A DNA stretch of 64,000 nt. Origin: Flavobacteriales bacterium. GTDB taxonomy: Bacteria > Bacteroidota > Bacteroidia > Flavobacteriales_D > Crocinitomicaceae. The position numbers were made by a program, and so were the translations under genes. The notes under the pieces were generated by a model that worked only from the letters and a program-made list of their open reading frames with translations, had not been told where the DNA came from and searched no databases. The stretch is taken from positions 1 through 64,000 of the forward strand of contig CANMTO010000003.1 of NCBI GenBank assembly GCA_947500755.1, given 5' to 3'. Shown here piece by piece: positions 47,343 to 56,014 of the stretch (position 1 is its first letter; every line of letters begins with the position of its first letter).

Positions 47343-47486
47343 TTAAATGACTTTGGTATAAGCAACATCCGTTAGATTTTCAGTACTAATGTAGCTATTC
47401 ATAAAGTTTTTACGATTAAATGCTTTTACATTAGCGCCAATTCCCGTGCTTAACAATGTGTAGGCAGGTATACCGGATTTTTCCAT
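47343..47486 (-). pseudogene. Short remnant ORF in the 47121-47596 gap
   Basis: A 47-codon leftward ORF beginning MEKSGIPAYTLLSTGIGANV and ending in DVAYTKVI, with natural-looking composition but preceded directly by an in-frame stop eight codons upstream. No intact family member is recognised at this length; treat it as a probable C-terminal remnant. The rest of the gap is AT-rich and holds the promoter of the next gene. Confidence 0.35.
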
Positions 47487-47596
47487 ATCTTCTATTAGGC
47501 GTTTTAATTAAAAAAGTTACCTGAACTATTTTACATATATTTATGTAGTAAACAAGTTCACTTTAACAAGGTATTTGACCAATATTTTTTGTTATT

Positions 47597-48718
47597 ATGA
47601 AGCGTTATTTTGTGATTTTTTGTATTCTTTTTTGTGCGCATGGGAACCTCGTGCACAGTCAAACTACTCAAGAAGATTCGATCAATCGCAGATTAATCTT
47701 TAAAAATCTGGTTGGTTACAGCCTGGGAGGCCCTAGCTTTTTGTCGATTAATTATGAGCATTATTTTAACCACAATTGGAGTATTGAAGCGGGGCTAGGT
47801 TCGGTAATATTCATTTCAGGTGTCCATGTCGGAACAAGGTATTATTTGGGTAATAGCAAACATCCAACAAGATTTGCTCCATATTTAGGCGCAGCAATAG
47901 GTGCTGCCTCAATTATTGGTGGTGGTGGTTCGGGTGGAATTGATGGTTATGGTACCTTGGTTGCCTATGCGCCTCTGGGAATTCAATACATTTCAAAGAA
48001 TGGTTTTGCTTTTTCGCTAGAAGGGGCAGGAATGTTTTTGGATAATGAGTTATTGCCTATGGGTGCTATTCGCTTGTTCTTCCCAATAGAAAGACTTAAG
48101 AATTCGAGACCAAAAGCTGAGAGAAGACCTAAACATAATACTCTGCCAAAATCGAAGTCTAATTACTACAACGTAGGCATTAATCTTTTTTCGTTTATTA
48201 AACCTAATTATATGAAGGAATTGACCCCTGATCGCTTTTTTTCTTCTAATTCCAGCGTTGATTTTTTTATTGAAAAGGAATTTTCTTCAAAATTTGCCTT
48301 GCGTTTTCCTATTAGAATAGGATTTAATTCCAAGCATGATTGGGTTAGTACTGTTAATCAGGATATCTATCGATCGGCTAGAAAAACGATAATTGGAGAC
48401 CTGGGTGTCGAACCGATATTCTATGTTTATAGTAGAAAGAAGTTAACAGGTTTGGTTGCCACAAGTGTTTGTTTAGGAATAGCACGCAACATTCTTAAAG
48501 ATGACCTTGGTGGAACAAATTATCAATATCATGCTGGGGGCACGCTTCCGTACACAAAATTTGGATGTTCCCTTGGGATACGATGGTCATTTACAAGGTT
48601 TTTACAGTTGAGGTTGGAATATGGAGGGTATATTGCTAATAATCTCCATGGAAAATTCTATACCGGCTTATCTGGCAAGTGCTTCTTAGTATATCACTTT
48701 GGAGGCAAGAAAAAATAA
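47597..48718 (+). CDS. Outer-membrane protein with two barrel-like halves
   Basis: A 373-residue exported protein with signal peptide (MKRYFVIFCILFCAHGNLVH). The first half (about 30-170) and second half (about 195-373) are both strand-rich and end in aromatic residues, separated by a basic linker (RLKNSRPKAERRPKHNTLPK). This suggests two small OMP domains joined in one chain; no family assigned. A glycine-rich loop GGGGSGGIDGYG lies in the first half. Confidence 0.6.
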   Translation: MKRYFVIFCILFCAHGNLVHSQTTQEDSINRRLIFKNLVGYSLGGPSFLSINYEHYFNHNWSIEAGLGSVIFISGVHVGTRYYLGNSKHPTRFAPYLGAAIGAASIIGGGGSGGIDGYGTLVAYAPLGIQYISKNGFAFSLEGAGMFLDNELLPMGAIRLFFPIERLKNSRPKAERRPKHNTLPKSKSNYYNVGINLFSFIKPNYMKELTPDRFFSSNSSVDFFIEKEFSSKFALRFPIRIGFNSKHDWVSTVNQDIYRSARKTIIGDLGVEPIFYVYSRKKLTGLVATSVCLGIARNILKDDLGGTNYQYHAGGTLPYTKFGCSLGIRWSFTRFLQLRLEYGGYIANNLHGKFYTGLSGKCFLVYHFGGKKK

Positions 48719-48858
48719 TTAATGTGATGAAGTAAGAAAAAAAACTTTATTTGTAATAAAATAAAGTTAATAGCACGTGTAACCAATTAATAATAAAAAG
48801 AAAAGCCTCTGTCCCAAAGAGCATCTAAACATATTACCCTACCTTAAACTCATTACTT

Positions 48859-50313
48859 ATGAAATTATTACTACTCTCAATTCTCTGTTTTCTAAACGTC
48901 ATCGCATTTGGTCAGAATCAAATTACTTGGGGCATAACATCTGATGTTTCCATGTCCATGTACGGATACAATTTCCCGAGAATAGTTAAGGACGGGGGTG
49001 GTGACCCCCTTATCTCATGGACACACAATAGTAACATGTATTTTGCCCGTTGGAATGGGTCTGGATTTACGAATCCTATCACTCTGAACAGTTTCCCGAT
49101 CGCTGGAGCAGGATGGATGGGACCAGACATCGCCTCAAAAGGAGATACTATTTTTGCGGTTTATAAAAAAACGCCAGAAGGCGACACGAGTAGTCATGTG
49201 TGGTGTGTTGGCTCATTTGACGGAGGCATGACCTTTACCCCCCCTGTCAGAGTGGACTATATCGGTAATAATATTTGTCGATTTCCAACTGTAACAATAG
49301 ATGGTATGGGGAATCCTATCGTTGGATTTATGCGATTGGACGCAGGTTTTGGCAATGCTCAATGGGTCGTTTCGAAGTCTACGAACTTAGGCGCATCTTT
49401 TTCCACTGATGTACTTGCTAGTGGTTGGAGTAGTGGTACTTCCGAGGTATGCGATTGCTGCCCAAGTAAAATTGTTGCCGATGGCAATACAGTAGCGATG
49501 CCCTATAGAGATAATAACAGTAATATTCGAGACTCATGGGTAGGAATATCAACAGACGGTGGTGCTAACTTTCTTGGTGGGATGGATGTAGATCAACAAG
49601 GATGGATGCTGATGTCTTGTCCTTCCTCAGGACCTGATGCGGTCATTATTGGCGATAATCTTTATACAACTTATATGAGTGGTGCGTCTGGATCATCACG
49701 AGTATCTTACAATATTTCCTCCATTTCTGCTTTGACTGGTTCGAATGCCATTCCATTGGCTCAGCCGATGGCAGTAACGTCTCAAAATTTCCCACGCATT
49801 GATAGCGACTTGAATTCTATGGCTTTTGCATGGAAACAAGTTTCGGGTGGACAACAGGAATTGGCCATACAATTTACGGAAAATCTTGCAGGCGGAATAA
49901 ACCCTCTTTTGGAAATTGTAGATATTAATAATATTGGTGCAGTTGATATAATGATGAACAATGGAACTATTTGGCTTGTTTGGGAAGACCCTTCTTCTGG
50001 AACAGTTAAATATAGAAGCGGAACGTATACGCAATCTTTAGGAAATAAACCCGTTGAAAATTTCCAATCCTATCTAAAGGTTCAACCCAATCCATCATCT
50101 GATGTATGGAAAATAAACGGCATTTCTCAATCTCAGCGAATTCAATATGATCTATCAACGATTAGTGGCGAAATAATTGAGCGTAATTCAGTTGCTAATT
50201 TTGATAGTAAATTCAATATTGAATTGGAGAATTCGGGGTTAAATTCAGGAATTTATTATTTAATCATTTCCGATGATTATTCCATTGAAACGCTTAAATT
50301 GGTGAAACAATAA
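48859..50313 (+). CDS. T9SS type A cargo with sialidase-like repeats
   Basis: A 484-residue secreted protein: signal peptide (MKLLLLSILCFLNVIAFG), a six- or seven-blade propeller-like region with Asp-box-like pieces (for example SFDGGMTFTPP, STNLGASFST and STDGGANFLGG), a CDCCPSK Cys cluster, and a type A sorting tail beginning LKVQPNPSSDVWKI and ending LKLVKQ. Sialidase activity is not claimed: catalytic residues were not identified. Confidence 0.82.
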   Translation: MKLLLLSILCFLNVIAFGQNQITWGITSDVSMSMYGYNFPRIVKDGGGDPLISWTHNSNMYFARWNGSGFTNPITLNSFPIAGAGWMGPDIASKGDTIFAVYKKTPEGDTSSHVWCVGSFDGGMTFTPPVRVDYIGNNICRFPTVTIDGMGNPIVGFMRLDAGFGNAQWVVSKSTNLGASFSTDVLASGWSSGTSEVCDCCPSKIVADGNTVAMPYRDNNSNIRDSWVGISTDGGANFLGGMDVDQQGWMLMSCPSSGPDAVIIGDNLYTTYMSGASGSSRVSYNISSISALTGSNAIPLAQPMAVTSQNFPRIDSDLNSMAFAWKQVSGGQQELAIQFTENLAGGINPLLEIVDINNIGAVDIMMNNGTIWLVWEDPSSGTVKYRSGTYTQSLGNKPVENFQSYLKVQPNPSSDVWKINGISQSQRIQYDLSTISGEIIERNSVANFDSKFNIELENSGLNSGIYYLIISDDYSIETLKLVKQ

Positions 50314-50394
50314 GCGTTCTAAATTTGCAAGTTAAATAGAGCAAAAAACATAAAAAACGGCCCTCCGACTTCGCTCAGAGTTAATTTTTTAAAG

Positions 50395-50468
50395 TGGTCC
50401 CACTTGGAATCGAACCAAGCACCTACTGATTATGAGTCAGTTGCTCTAACCGAATGAGCTATAGGACC
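50395..50468 (-). tRNA. tRNA with CAT anticodon (elongator Met, or Ile2 if lysidinylated)
   Basis: On the minus strand the 74-nt cloverleaf begins GGTCCTATAGCTC and has loop CTCATAA with anticodon CAT, T-arm GGTTCGATTCC and acceptor TGGGACC with discriminator A; CCA is not encoded. All seven acceptor pairs form (one G-U). The G1-C72 pair rules out an initiator tRNA. Met or Ile2 cannot be decided here. Confidence 0.92.
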
Positions 50469-50493
50469 AATGTTACTTTACAGCAACGTATTT
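50457..50493. repeat. 37-bp direct repeat, copy A (tRNA 5' end plus upstream flank)
   Basis: This copy covers the first 12 nt of the tRNA and 25 bp upstream. A second copy lies 95 bp away (50552-50588), with one mismatch. Confidence 0.85.
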
Positions 50494-50551
50494 AAGATTC
50501 CACATCCTATAGCGAATTGCTTGTGCCAACCGAACGTAGTGAGCGTAGGTA

Positions 50552-50588
50552 AGCTATAGGACCAATGTTACTTTACAGCAAGGTATTT
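50552..50588. repeat. 37-bp direct repeat, copy B (broken tRNA 5' end)
   Basis: Copy of 50457-50493. It is followed on the tRNA side by GTAGTGAGCGTAGG-like sequence and then AACCGA, which also occurs in the tRNA D-loop region, so it looks like a disrupted second tRNA copy. TCCTATAGC at 50505-50513 and GCTATAGGA at 50553-50561 form an inverted repeat around it. Confidence 0.75.
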
Positions 50589-50642
50589 CAAATTTACGTT
50601 TACTGGACTGCAAAAATAAACAAATCTTACAATTATAGTAGC

Positions 50643-51542
50643 TTAATAAATCAAACTAATTTTTCCTTCAGTGATTCGCGCCGCCACTAATCTCCCACCC
50701 TTTGCTACAGAATAATCCAAACAAATGGCATGCTCATTAACAATTTTTGGAATTCCGCTCAACCAATAATGACCAAAAAAAACAGGTTTATCTGAAGTAA
50801 AAACAGAACGATCTACACCTTCCGGCATGGGATCATCCACTAAGGCTTCTGGACATTCCATGACGCCCTGCCCCATGGTCTCTTTTTTTGTGGCCCACCA
50901 GCGTAATCGACACTCTTCCCGTAAAATCCCTTCTTTATCAACCATGTATTGGCCTTCCGGAAGTTTATGTTCCGGTCCTTTTAAAGTTTCTTCTACGGGC
51001 TTAAATCCTGGCAATTCTTTTTGATAACAGTTGGCTAAAAATTCATCACTTAATCCCTCTTCGGTTGGACGATAATTTTTCTTCAACCATATTATATTAT
51101 CGTCATTCCAATACGCATGTACCATTTTGCAGTGATCTAATTCCAAGAACATGGGAAGGTGTTTGAACCACGTTAAGAACATATCCCATTCTTTAGGGAA
51201 AGGACGGAATTGTTCTAAGGTTTTTAGGTGCTGTTTTATCTTTTCTACACTATGTTCGCGAAAATAACCACCCTCTATTTTATTTTTTGTAGCAAAACAA
51301 ACGGCATTAAACTCGTGATTTCCCATGATGGCTTGAGCAAACCCTGCGTCCACCATGTCCTTTACGATGTGCAATACCCCTCGAATGTTAGGGCCACGAT
51401 CAATGAAGTCTCCCAGAAAAATAGCCTGACGTGAGGAATGCTGATAAACGCCATTCAATCGTTGATATCCTAACTTTTGGAGCAAGATTTCCAATTCGTC
51501 CGCATGTCCGTGAATATCGCCGATAATATCGAAGTTGGTCAT
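50643..51542 (-). CDS. ApaH/PrpE-like metallophosphoesterase
   Basis: A 299-residue calcineurin-fold phosphatase. Metal-binding motifs GDIHGHADE (near 8-16), GDFIDRGPN and GNHEFNA are intact and in order. Closest known types are diadenosine tetraphosphatases and PrpE, but length and middle region differ, so the substrate is open. Promoter word TATCTTTG on this strand ends 13 nt before the start. Confidence 0.88.
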   Translation of the reverse strand: MTNFDIIGDIHGHADELEILLQKLGYQRLNGVYQHSSRQAIFLGDFIDRGPNIRGVLHIVKDMVDAGFAQAIMGNHEFNAVCFATKNKIEGGYFREHSVEKIKQHLKTLEQFRPFPKEWDMFLTWFKHLPMFLELDHCKMVHAYWNDDNIIWLKKNYRPTEEGLSDEFLANCYQKELPGFKPVEETLKGPEHKLPEGQYMVDKEGILREECRLRWWATKKETMGQGVMECPEALVDDPMPEGVDRSVFTSDKPVFFGHYWLSGIPKIVNEHAICLDYSVAKGGRLVAARITEGKISLIY

Positions 51543-51555
51543 AGATTTATCTTAA

Positions 51556-51563
51556 CAAAGATA
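51556..51563 (-). promoter_or_regulatory. Bacteroidota -7 promoter element for the phosphoesterase
   Basis: Minus strand TATCTTTG, a perfect TAnnTTTG, 13 nt before the ATG at 51542. Confidence 0.5.
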
Positions 51564-51594
51564 CCTAAGACCGCAATATTACGCGTTCTTTTAT

Positions 51595-51602
51595 TATTTT
51601 CG
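51595..51602 (+). promoter_or_regulatory. Promoter-like -7 word ahead of the 51.6-59.5 kb run
   Basis: TATTTTCG (one mismatch to TAnnTTTG) ends 15 nt before the amphi-Trp ATG. It is the only promoter-like word seen before the whole following gene run. Confidence 0.4.
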
Positions 51603-51617
51603 TACAAAACAAAATTT

Positions 51618-51830
51618 ATGGAGGACAGAGACATTAACAAGGCGTATTCTAAGGAAGAGTTTGTGAGTAAACTGAGACGACTTGCCGACTGTATCGAAAA
51701 AAATGAGAACTTTCGGATTTCAGTCGCTGGTGAAGCACTTTACGTTCCGGATAAAGCAACATTTTCTATCGAACACGAACGTTCAGAGGGTTCTCACGAA
51801 CTAGAGTTTCAAGTGAAATGGGAAGATTAA
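51618..51830 (+). CDS. amphi-Trp domain protein
   Basis: A 70-residue protein. The pattern AYSKEEFVSKLRRLADCIEK, then a glycine turn and VPDKATFSIEHERSEGSHEL ending in EFQVKWED matches the small amphi-Trp domain, which ends in a conserved Trp. ATG 51618 is preferred; an upstream extension reaches into the divergent phosphoesterase. Function unknown. The transglutaminase-like gene follows after 16 nt, so it may be the first gene of that operon. Confidence 0.8.
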   Translation: MEDRDINKAYSKEEFVSKLRRLADCIEKNENFRISVAGEALYVPDKATFSIEHERSEGSHELEFQVKWED

Positions 51831-51846
51831 TAGATCGAAATTCATT

Positions 51847-52797
51847 TTGTCAGAACTCAATATTTATATTTTAATGTTAGTTGCCTGTGTTATCTACTTG
51901 AACACGGGCTTTACATTCAAAAGAAAAGGTGCCTCCATTGCTGGACATCATAATCTTTTAATTATTGAGCAACTAACTGCCAAGGCAAGTAAGCCTAAAA
52001 ATTATCGGACAGCTCCAGGTTCATACGCTAGCTATGGATATAATGTAGAAGGCAGTATATTGGGTGAAAAGGCTACATTTAGATATACCTTTCCTTTTAC
52101 GAATAAAGGTAATGTAACCTTTCGAACAGAAATATCAACAGCAGAAATGTCCGAATTAGTTAGTGGTTTTGGTGTTCACAACTCTTGCTTTGCGCCTGTA
52201 TCTGATGGATGCTATGCAATTCAAACCACTGATTCAACGTATTTGTATGAACACATGAATCGCGATGGTTTTTTTTATCGATCAAATCAAACGTACGATT
52301 ATGGTGTGGATTTTAACGAGATAATTCGATTGTCTGTAAATTTATCTAAAGAAATCGCAACGTTTATCGTTCAGGAACTTGGCTCCAATGATTCTTATGA
52401 TAACCGGGTTATGGCTGCATTGAATTTTGTTCAATTTATACCCTATGGTCAACCAAATTTCAACGCCGGAGAATATGCCTATTTTGGGGTATCCATGCCG
52501 CATGAATCGTTTGTAATTTCATATAGCGATTGCGACAGCAAGTCCGTATTATTCTGTGGTATTTTAAAAGAGTTAATTGAGAATGCATCTGAAAATATAA
52601 TCATGGTTTATTGTACCATGGAAGGAGTGCATCATATGATTGTAGGGGTTTATGGCTTAGGTTTTTCAGGTAGAACACACATCCACAACGGAAAACCCTA
52701 TTTACTGTTAGAAACAACCGCTCCGATATCCTTAGAAAAACAACAACAAATCAATTTTGAGAATATTCATGTTTTTAACTTAACATTCCATGGTTGA
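51847..52797 (+). CDS. Transglutaminase-like membrane-anchored protein (first of two)
   Basis: A 316-residue protein with a weak N-terminal membrane segment (IYILMLVACVIYLNT) and a C-terminal transglutaminase-like core: Cys-229 in SYSDCDSKSVLF, His-262/263 in EGVHHMIVGV and Glu-289 in YLLLETTAP, matching the Cys-His-Asp/Glu triad. The start is TTG at 51847 (or ATG 51874). Residues 30-210 are of unknown fold. It overlaps the next gene by 8 nt. Peptidase or cross-linking activity is inferred, not shown. Confidence 0.75.
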   Translation: MSELNIYILMLVACVIYLNTGFTFKRKGASIAGHHNLLIIEQLTAKASKPKNYRTAPGSYASYGYNVEGSILGEKATFRYTFPFTNKGNVTFRTEISTAEMSELVSGFGVHNSCFAPVSDGCYAIQTTDSTYLYEHMNRDGFFYRSNQTYDYGVDFNEIIRLSVNLSKEIATFIVQELGSNDSYDNRVMAALNFVQFIPYGQPNFNAGEYAYFGVSMPHESFVISYSDCDSKSVLFCGILKELIENASENIIMVYCTMEGVHHMIVGVYGLGFSGRTHIHNGKPYLLLETTAPISLEKQQQINFENIHVFNLTFHG

Positions 52798-53575
52798 GGT
52801 ATTCAAGTGGTTCGGGACCTTGTCTCCCATGGAGGGGTGGGCTATTTTTATTGGTTTATGCTTGTTCATGACGATTATTCCGTATTATGGTTTAATAAAA
52901 CGGATTCTAATAATATTTTTCACGAATGAATCTCCGGAAATCGTAGATTTCAGTTGGCGAATAGCTCCAGATTATTTAATCCATCAAGCAGCAGAGAAGG
53001 AATACTACTATCATCCAGGTCAAGGCTTAGTTTACATTGGCTGTCCCATTATTTTAACATGGCAAGTAAAGGGAGCCTATAGAATTGATATCCATCCCGA
53101 TTATGCTAAACTCAAACAAAATAGTTTAATAACCGTAATTCGAGAAAAAGGAAATGTATATACCTTGTGTGCCTATACGTTAAAAGGTAAAATAGCGCAA
53201 AAACTATCTATTCCAGATGAGTTAGTGGTACGCCTAAACACAAGTCATTTTGGGGGTTCAAACGCGTTTAACCAACCTGAATCTAGGGTTCTAGTAAATA
53301 AAACAGGTAAATCGAAATTTAAGGGTAACTCTTATACTACTTCATATACTTTTTCGCTTATCAAGAAATTTGTGCCTAAGTACATACGGATGCGCCTTGT
53401 TTCAAAACGCTTACAACTTAAAATGGTAGATAATCCAATGAAAAATGAAATAAATAGCTATATTCGAGAGCAAAAAATTGTAAAAGGATATAACTTCAAC
53501 CCTTCCAAATACAACGAGCGCTTAATTACCGAGAATAAACTTTTTAAAAATAAAACAAATGAGCGAGAACAATAA
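52790..53575 (+). CDS. Membrane protein with Ig-like domain
   Basis: A 261-residue protein with one N-terminal helix (GWAIFIGLCLFMTIIPYYGL) and then a probable immunoglobulin-like beta domain (VYIGCPIILTWQVKGAYRID followed by NVYTLCAYTLKGK), with a charged C-terminal region (KFVPKYIRMRLVSKRLQL). No enzyme motif. It overlaps the preceding gene by 8 nt and the next by 17 nt, strong signs of co-translation. Confidence 0.6.
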   Translation: MVEVFKWFGTLSPMEGWAIFIGLCLFMTIIPYYGLIKRILIIFFTNESPEIVDFSWRIAPDYLIHQAAEKEYYYHPGQGLVYIGCPIILTWQVKGAYRIDIHPDYAKLKQNSLITVIREKGNVYTLCAYTLKGKIAQKLSIPDELVVRLNTSHFGGSNAFNQPESRVLVNKTGKSKFKGNSYTTSYTFSLIKKFVPKYIRMRLVSKRLQLKMVDNPMKNEINSYIREQKIVKGYNFNPSKYNERLITENKLFKNKTNEREQ

Positions 53576-54920
53576 TTCCATTGGGATGAATGAACTAGTT
53601 GATTACAAAAAAACAGAATACGGTCCTTTCATGAAATTCATCATGGAAGCCTTATGGAAATGTGGCGGTTCTGATAAAAAAATTCTGGAATACGCACCAT
53701 ATTCTGACCATATAAAACATGCGGGAATTGGTGGAGTGGTTCTTGCTACCACGGTAATGGCTGTGTTGGCGATGGGATTTGCGATGCAAACTATTTTTGC
53801 TAGTCCGGACCCCAGCGGTGCTATTGACCCTATTACGGGGGAGGTTGCACTCAAAGGCAATCTATGGATTACTGTCCCCGTTGCTCTTATTTGGGGGCTA
53901 ATTATTTTTAACCTAGACCGATTCATTGTTTCCACCGTTAAAGGCGATGGAACAGAGAATATAACCATCCTGCCTAAAAAAGGAAAGTCAAGCGAATTAT
54001 TGGCAATGGCACCGAGGCTTTTTATGGCTATTGTGATTGGATTAACCATTTCAGCGCCTTTGGAAACCTATATCTTTAAACGCGAAATATACCGAGAATG
54101 GAAATTATCTATGGACCAGCTAGCCATTAGCAAAACGTATGAGATAAAACAAACTGAATCAGTTAGAACAAAGGAAATTGATGAGGCTCTTGCAAAACTT
54201 GAAAATGATTATCAAAAACAAGCGGTAATTGTTGGGGAATTAAGAAAAGCATACGTAGAGGAAACCACAGGTATGAGGGGAGGAAGGGGCGAGGGCCCTG
54301 AAGCGAAGGCGATCAAATTACAACTCGACAAAGAAGAACGAAACCTTTCCCTCATTGATTCCCAAAGAGAAGAATTCCGTGCAGAGCTTGCGAAAAAACA
54401 GCAAGACACCAAGAAACAGCAAGATGCTATTAAAAAGAAAATCACCACGGAAAAACCTGGTTTCTTAGATCAAATCATGATGTTAGAACGATTAGCGGCG
54501 AATGGTAAAAAAGTCCCAAAATTTGATCCAGTAAAAAATGAAGTAATCAAAGGAAAGGAAGATGAGATTTACGGAAAGGCATCAGCACCGATTTGGTTGG
54601 TACGCATCCTTTTCATGATTATTGAGGTGGCTCCTGTAATTTTCAAATTCATGTTAAACAAATCTTCATATGATTGGATGCAACAAAATGTTGAACAAAT
54701 TCTTGAAGCTAAACAAGGAATTTCGTTGCATGAAGTTATTGATGAGAACAATAATATGCACAGATATCGTGAAAATTATAATGCCATGCGTATTGCCGAG
54801 GTTGCAAAACACCAAAATGATTTGGAAAAGGAAAATGCGAAACATGCGATGAGCCTGTATGCCGCCAAAGAAAAGGAGGAAATTGATAAGGACCCAAATA
54901 AATTTGTGAAGAACGATTAA
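53559..54920 (+). CDS. DUF4407 membrane protein
   Basis: A 453-residue protein with three N-terminal helices (about 46-66, 92-112, 146-165), a long charged coiled coil (about 190-300), and a fourth helix near 345-365 (IWLVRILFMIIEVAPVIFKF). The IFNLDRFIVSTVKGDG segment after helix 2 is typical of DUF4407. The family is of unknown function. It overlaps the upstream gene by 17 nt. Confidence 0.85.
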   Translation: MSENNNSIGMNELVDYKKTEYGPFMKFIMEALWKCGGSDKKILEYAPYSDHIKHAGIGGVVLATTVMAVLAMGFAMQTIFASPDPSGAIDPITGEVALKGNLWITVPVALIWGLIIFNLDRFIVSTVKGDGTENITILPKKGKSSELLAMAPRLFMAIVIGLTISAPLETYIFKREIYREWKLSMDQLAISKTYEIKQTESVRTKEIDEALAKLENDYQKQAVIVGELRKAYVEETTGMRGGRGEGPEAKAIKLQLDKEERNLSLIDSQREEFRAELAKKQQDTKKQQDAIKKKITTEKPGFLDQIMMLERLAANGKKVPKFDPVKNEVIKGKEDEIYGKASAPIWLVRILFMIIEVAPVIFKFMLNKSSYDWMQQNVEQILEAKQGISLHEVIDENNNMHRYRENYNAMRIAEVAKHQNDLEKENAKHAMSLYAAKEKEEIDKDPNKFVKND

Positions 54921-54947
54921 GCGAAGTCATCACTATATTTTGATTAA

Positions 54948-56012
54948 ATGACTGGTCCTCATATCGTCTACGGTAAGTTTAGAGGTAACTTTAAAACTAA
55001 ACAACGTGGGTTCTTAGGACGGGCAGATAGCCCGCCAACAGATAATACCCATACGGTACAAGTATATCAAGGAACCCTTGATGCTTCAGATTTTTTTACT
55101 GAATTCAAACCACAAGATTATCGGAAACTAAAGAGTTTTGTGCTCTCTAATGTCCCAAACGTTACTATAAACCCCGGGCAACATGGCCCGTTCATTGGAA
55201 ATCAACTTTTTACCTTTACTCAATTAATCTTGGTAGAACCTAAGATTATCAAAACCTACGACATCGATGGCGAAACCTATGGGGAGGTAGAATCGATGGC
55301 TTATGGTAAAACCTATGCGTCGCCACAAATAAAGAAACTTAAGCCAGATCCTTTTAATGATTTAGGATATAGCGACAACCAACCATGGTATCATTCGAAT
55401 AATGGATGCGTAAACAGCGGTATTACTGGTTGTGGAACGATGTATCAGGGGTGTAAAACGAATTTTTGGAAAATCCTGGGCTTACTTCTCCTGTTGCTTT
55501 TGCTTTTGGGTTTTATTCGTGCATGCAATAACATTGCAAATGATAAGCAGGCCTGTGTTAATGCTGATCTTGCCAAAAAAGAAAGAATAGAAAAGGAAAA
55601 AGAAGTAGAAGAAACAAAACAGCAATATGATTTGAATCTAAAAAATTCCTTAGCAAATGTATCTACGATTTATTTTTACAGAAATTCAGCCGATATCCAT
55701 ATAAATTCAACGGGAATGAACGGCACCGTAGATCGTCTAGCAGAAGTTATTGAGGCCTATGACGATAAATCGTTTGTGTTAGAAGGTCATCAAGATGAAA
55801 AGTCTATTGAATTAACAGGATTGGATATTAAACGCGCTGAAAAAATTAAACATATTCTAATCTTAAAAGGTATTGATGAACAACAAATCTCTGTCGTTGG
55901 AAGGCAAAACAAAGATGCAATCCCTATGCCCTTGTACAAATTTATGGATGATAAGGGAACCCGTGAATACAATCAAAATATGAAAGTTACCATCAGAGTA
56001 AGAAAGCAATAA
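54948..56012 (+). CDS. Paralog pair member A: unknown domain, Cys/Gly linker, Leu-rich helix, OmpA-like domain
   Basis: A 354-residue protein. Residues 1-145 form an unknown domain shared with the next gene product; the linker has Cys-154, -162 and -169, followed by a nearly pure-Leu helix (about 174-191), a coiled coil and a C-terminal OmpA-like domain (FVLEGHQDEKSIELTGLDIK, then QNMKVTIRV; the usual NR pair is degenerate). No signal peptide, so the N-domain is probably cytoplasmic and the OmpA part periplasmic. Gap to the next gene is 2 nt. Confidence 0.75.
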   Translation: MTGPHIVYGKFRGNFKTKQRGFLGRADSPPTDNTHTVQVYQGTLDASDFFTEFKPQDYRKLKSFVLSNVPNVTINPGQHGPFIGNQLFTFTQLILVEPKIIKTYDIDGETYGEVESMAYGKTYASPQIKKLKPDPFNDLGYSDNQPWYHSNNGCVNSGITGCGTMYQGCKTNFWKILGLLLLLLLLLGFIRACNNIANDKQACVNADLAKKERIEKEKEVEETKQQYDLNLKNSLANVSTIYFYRNSADIHINSTGMNGTVDRLAEVIEAYDDKSFVLEGHQDEKSIELTGLDIKRAEKIKHILILKGIDEQQISVVGRQNKDAIPMPLYKFMDDKGTREYNQNMKVTIRVRKQ

Positions 56013-56014
56013 GC

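Noticed and set aside
50395-50468. Initiator tRNA-fMet reading
   Set aside because: G1-C72 pairs in the acceptor stem, whereas initiators carry an unpaired position 1-72.
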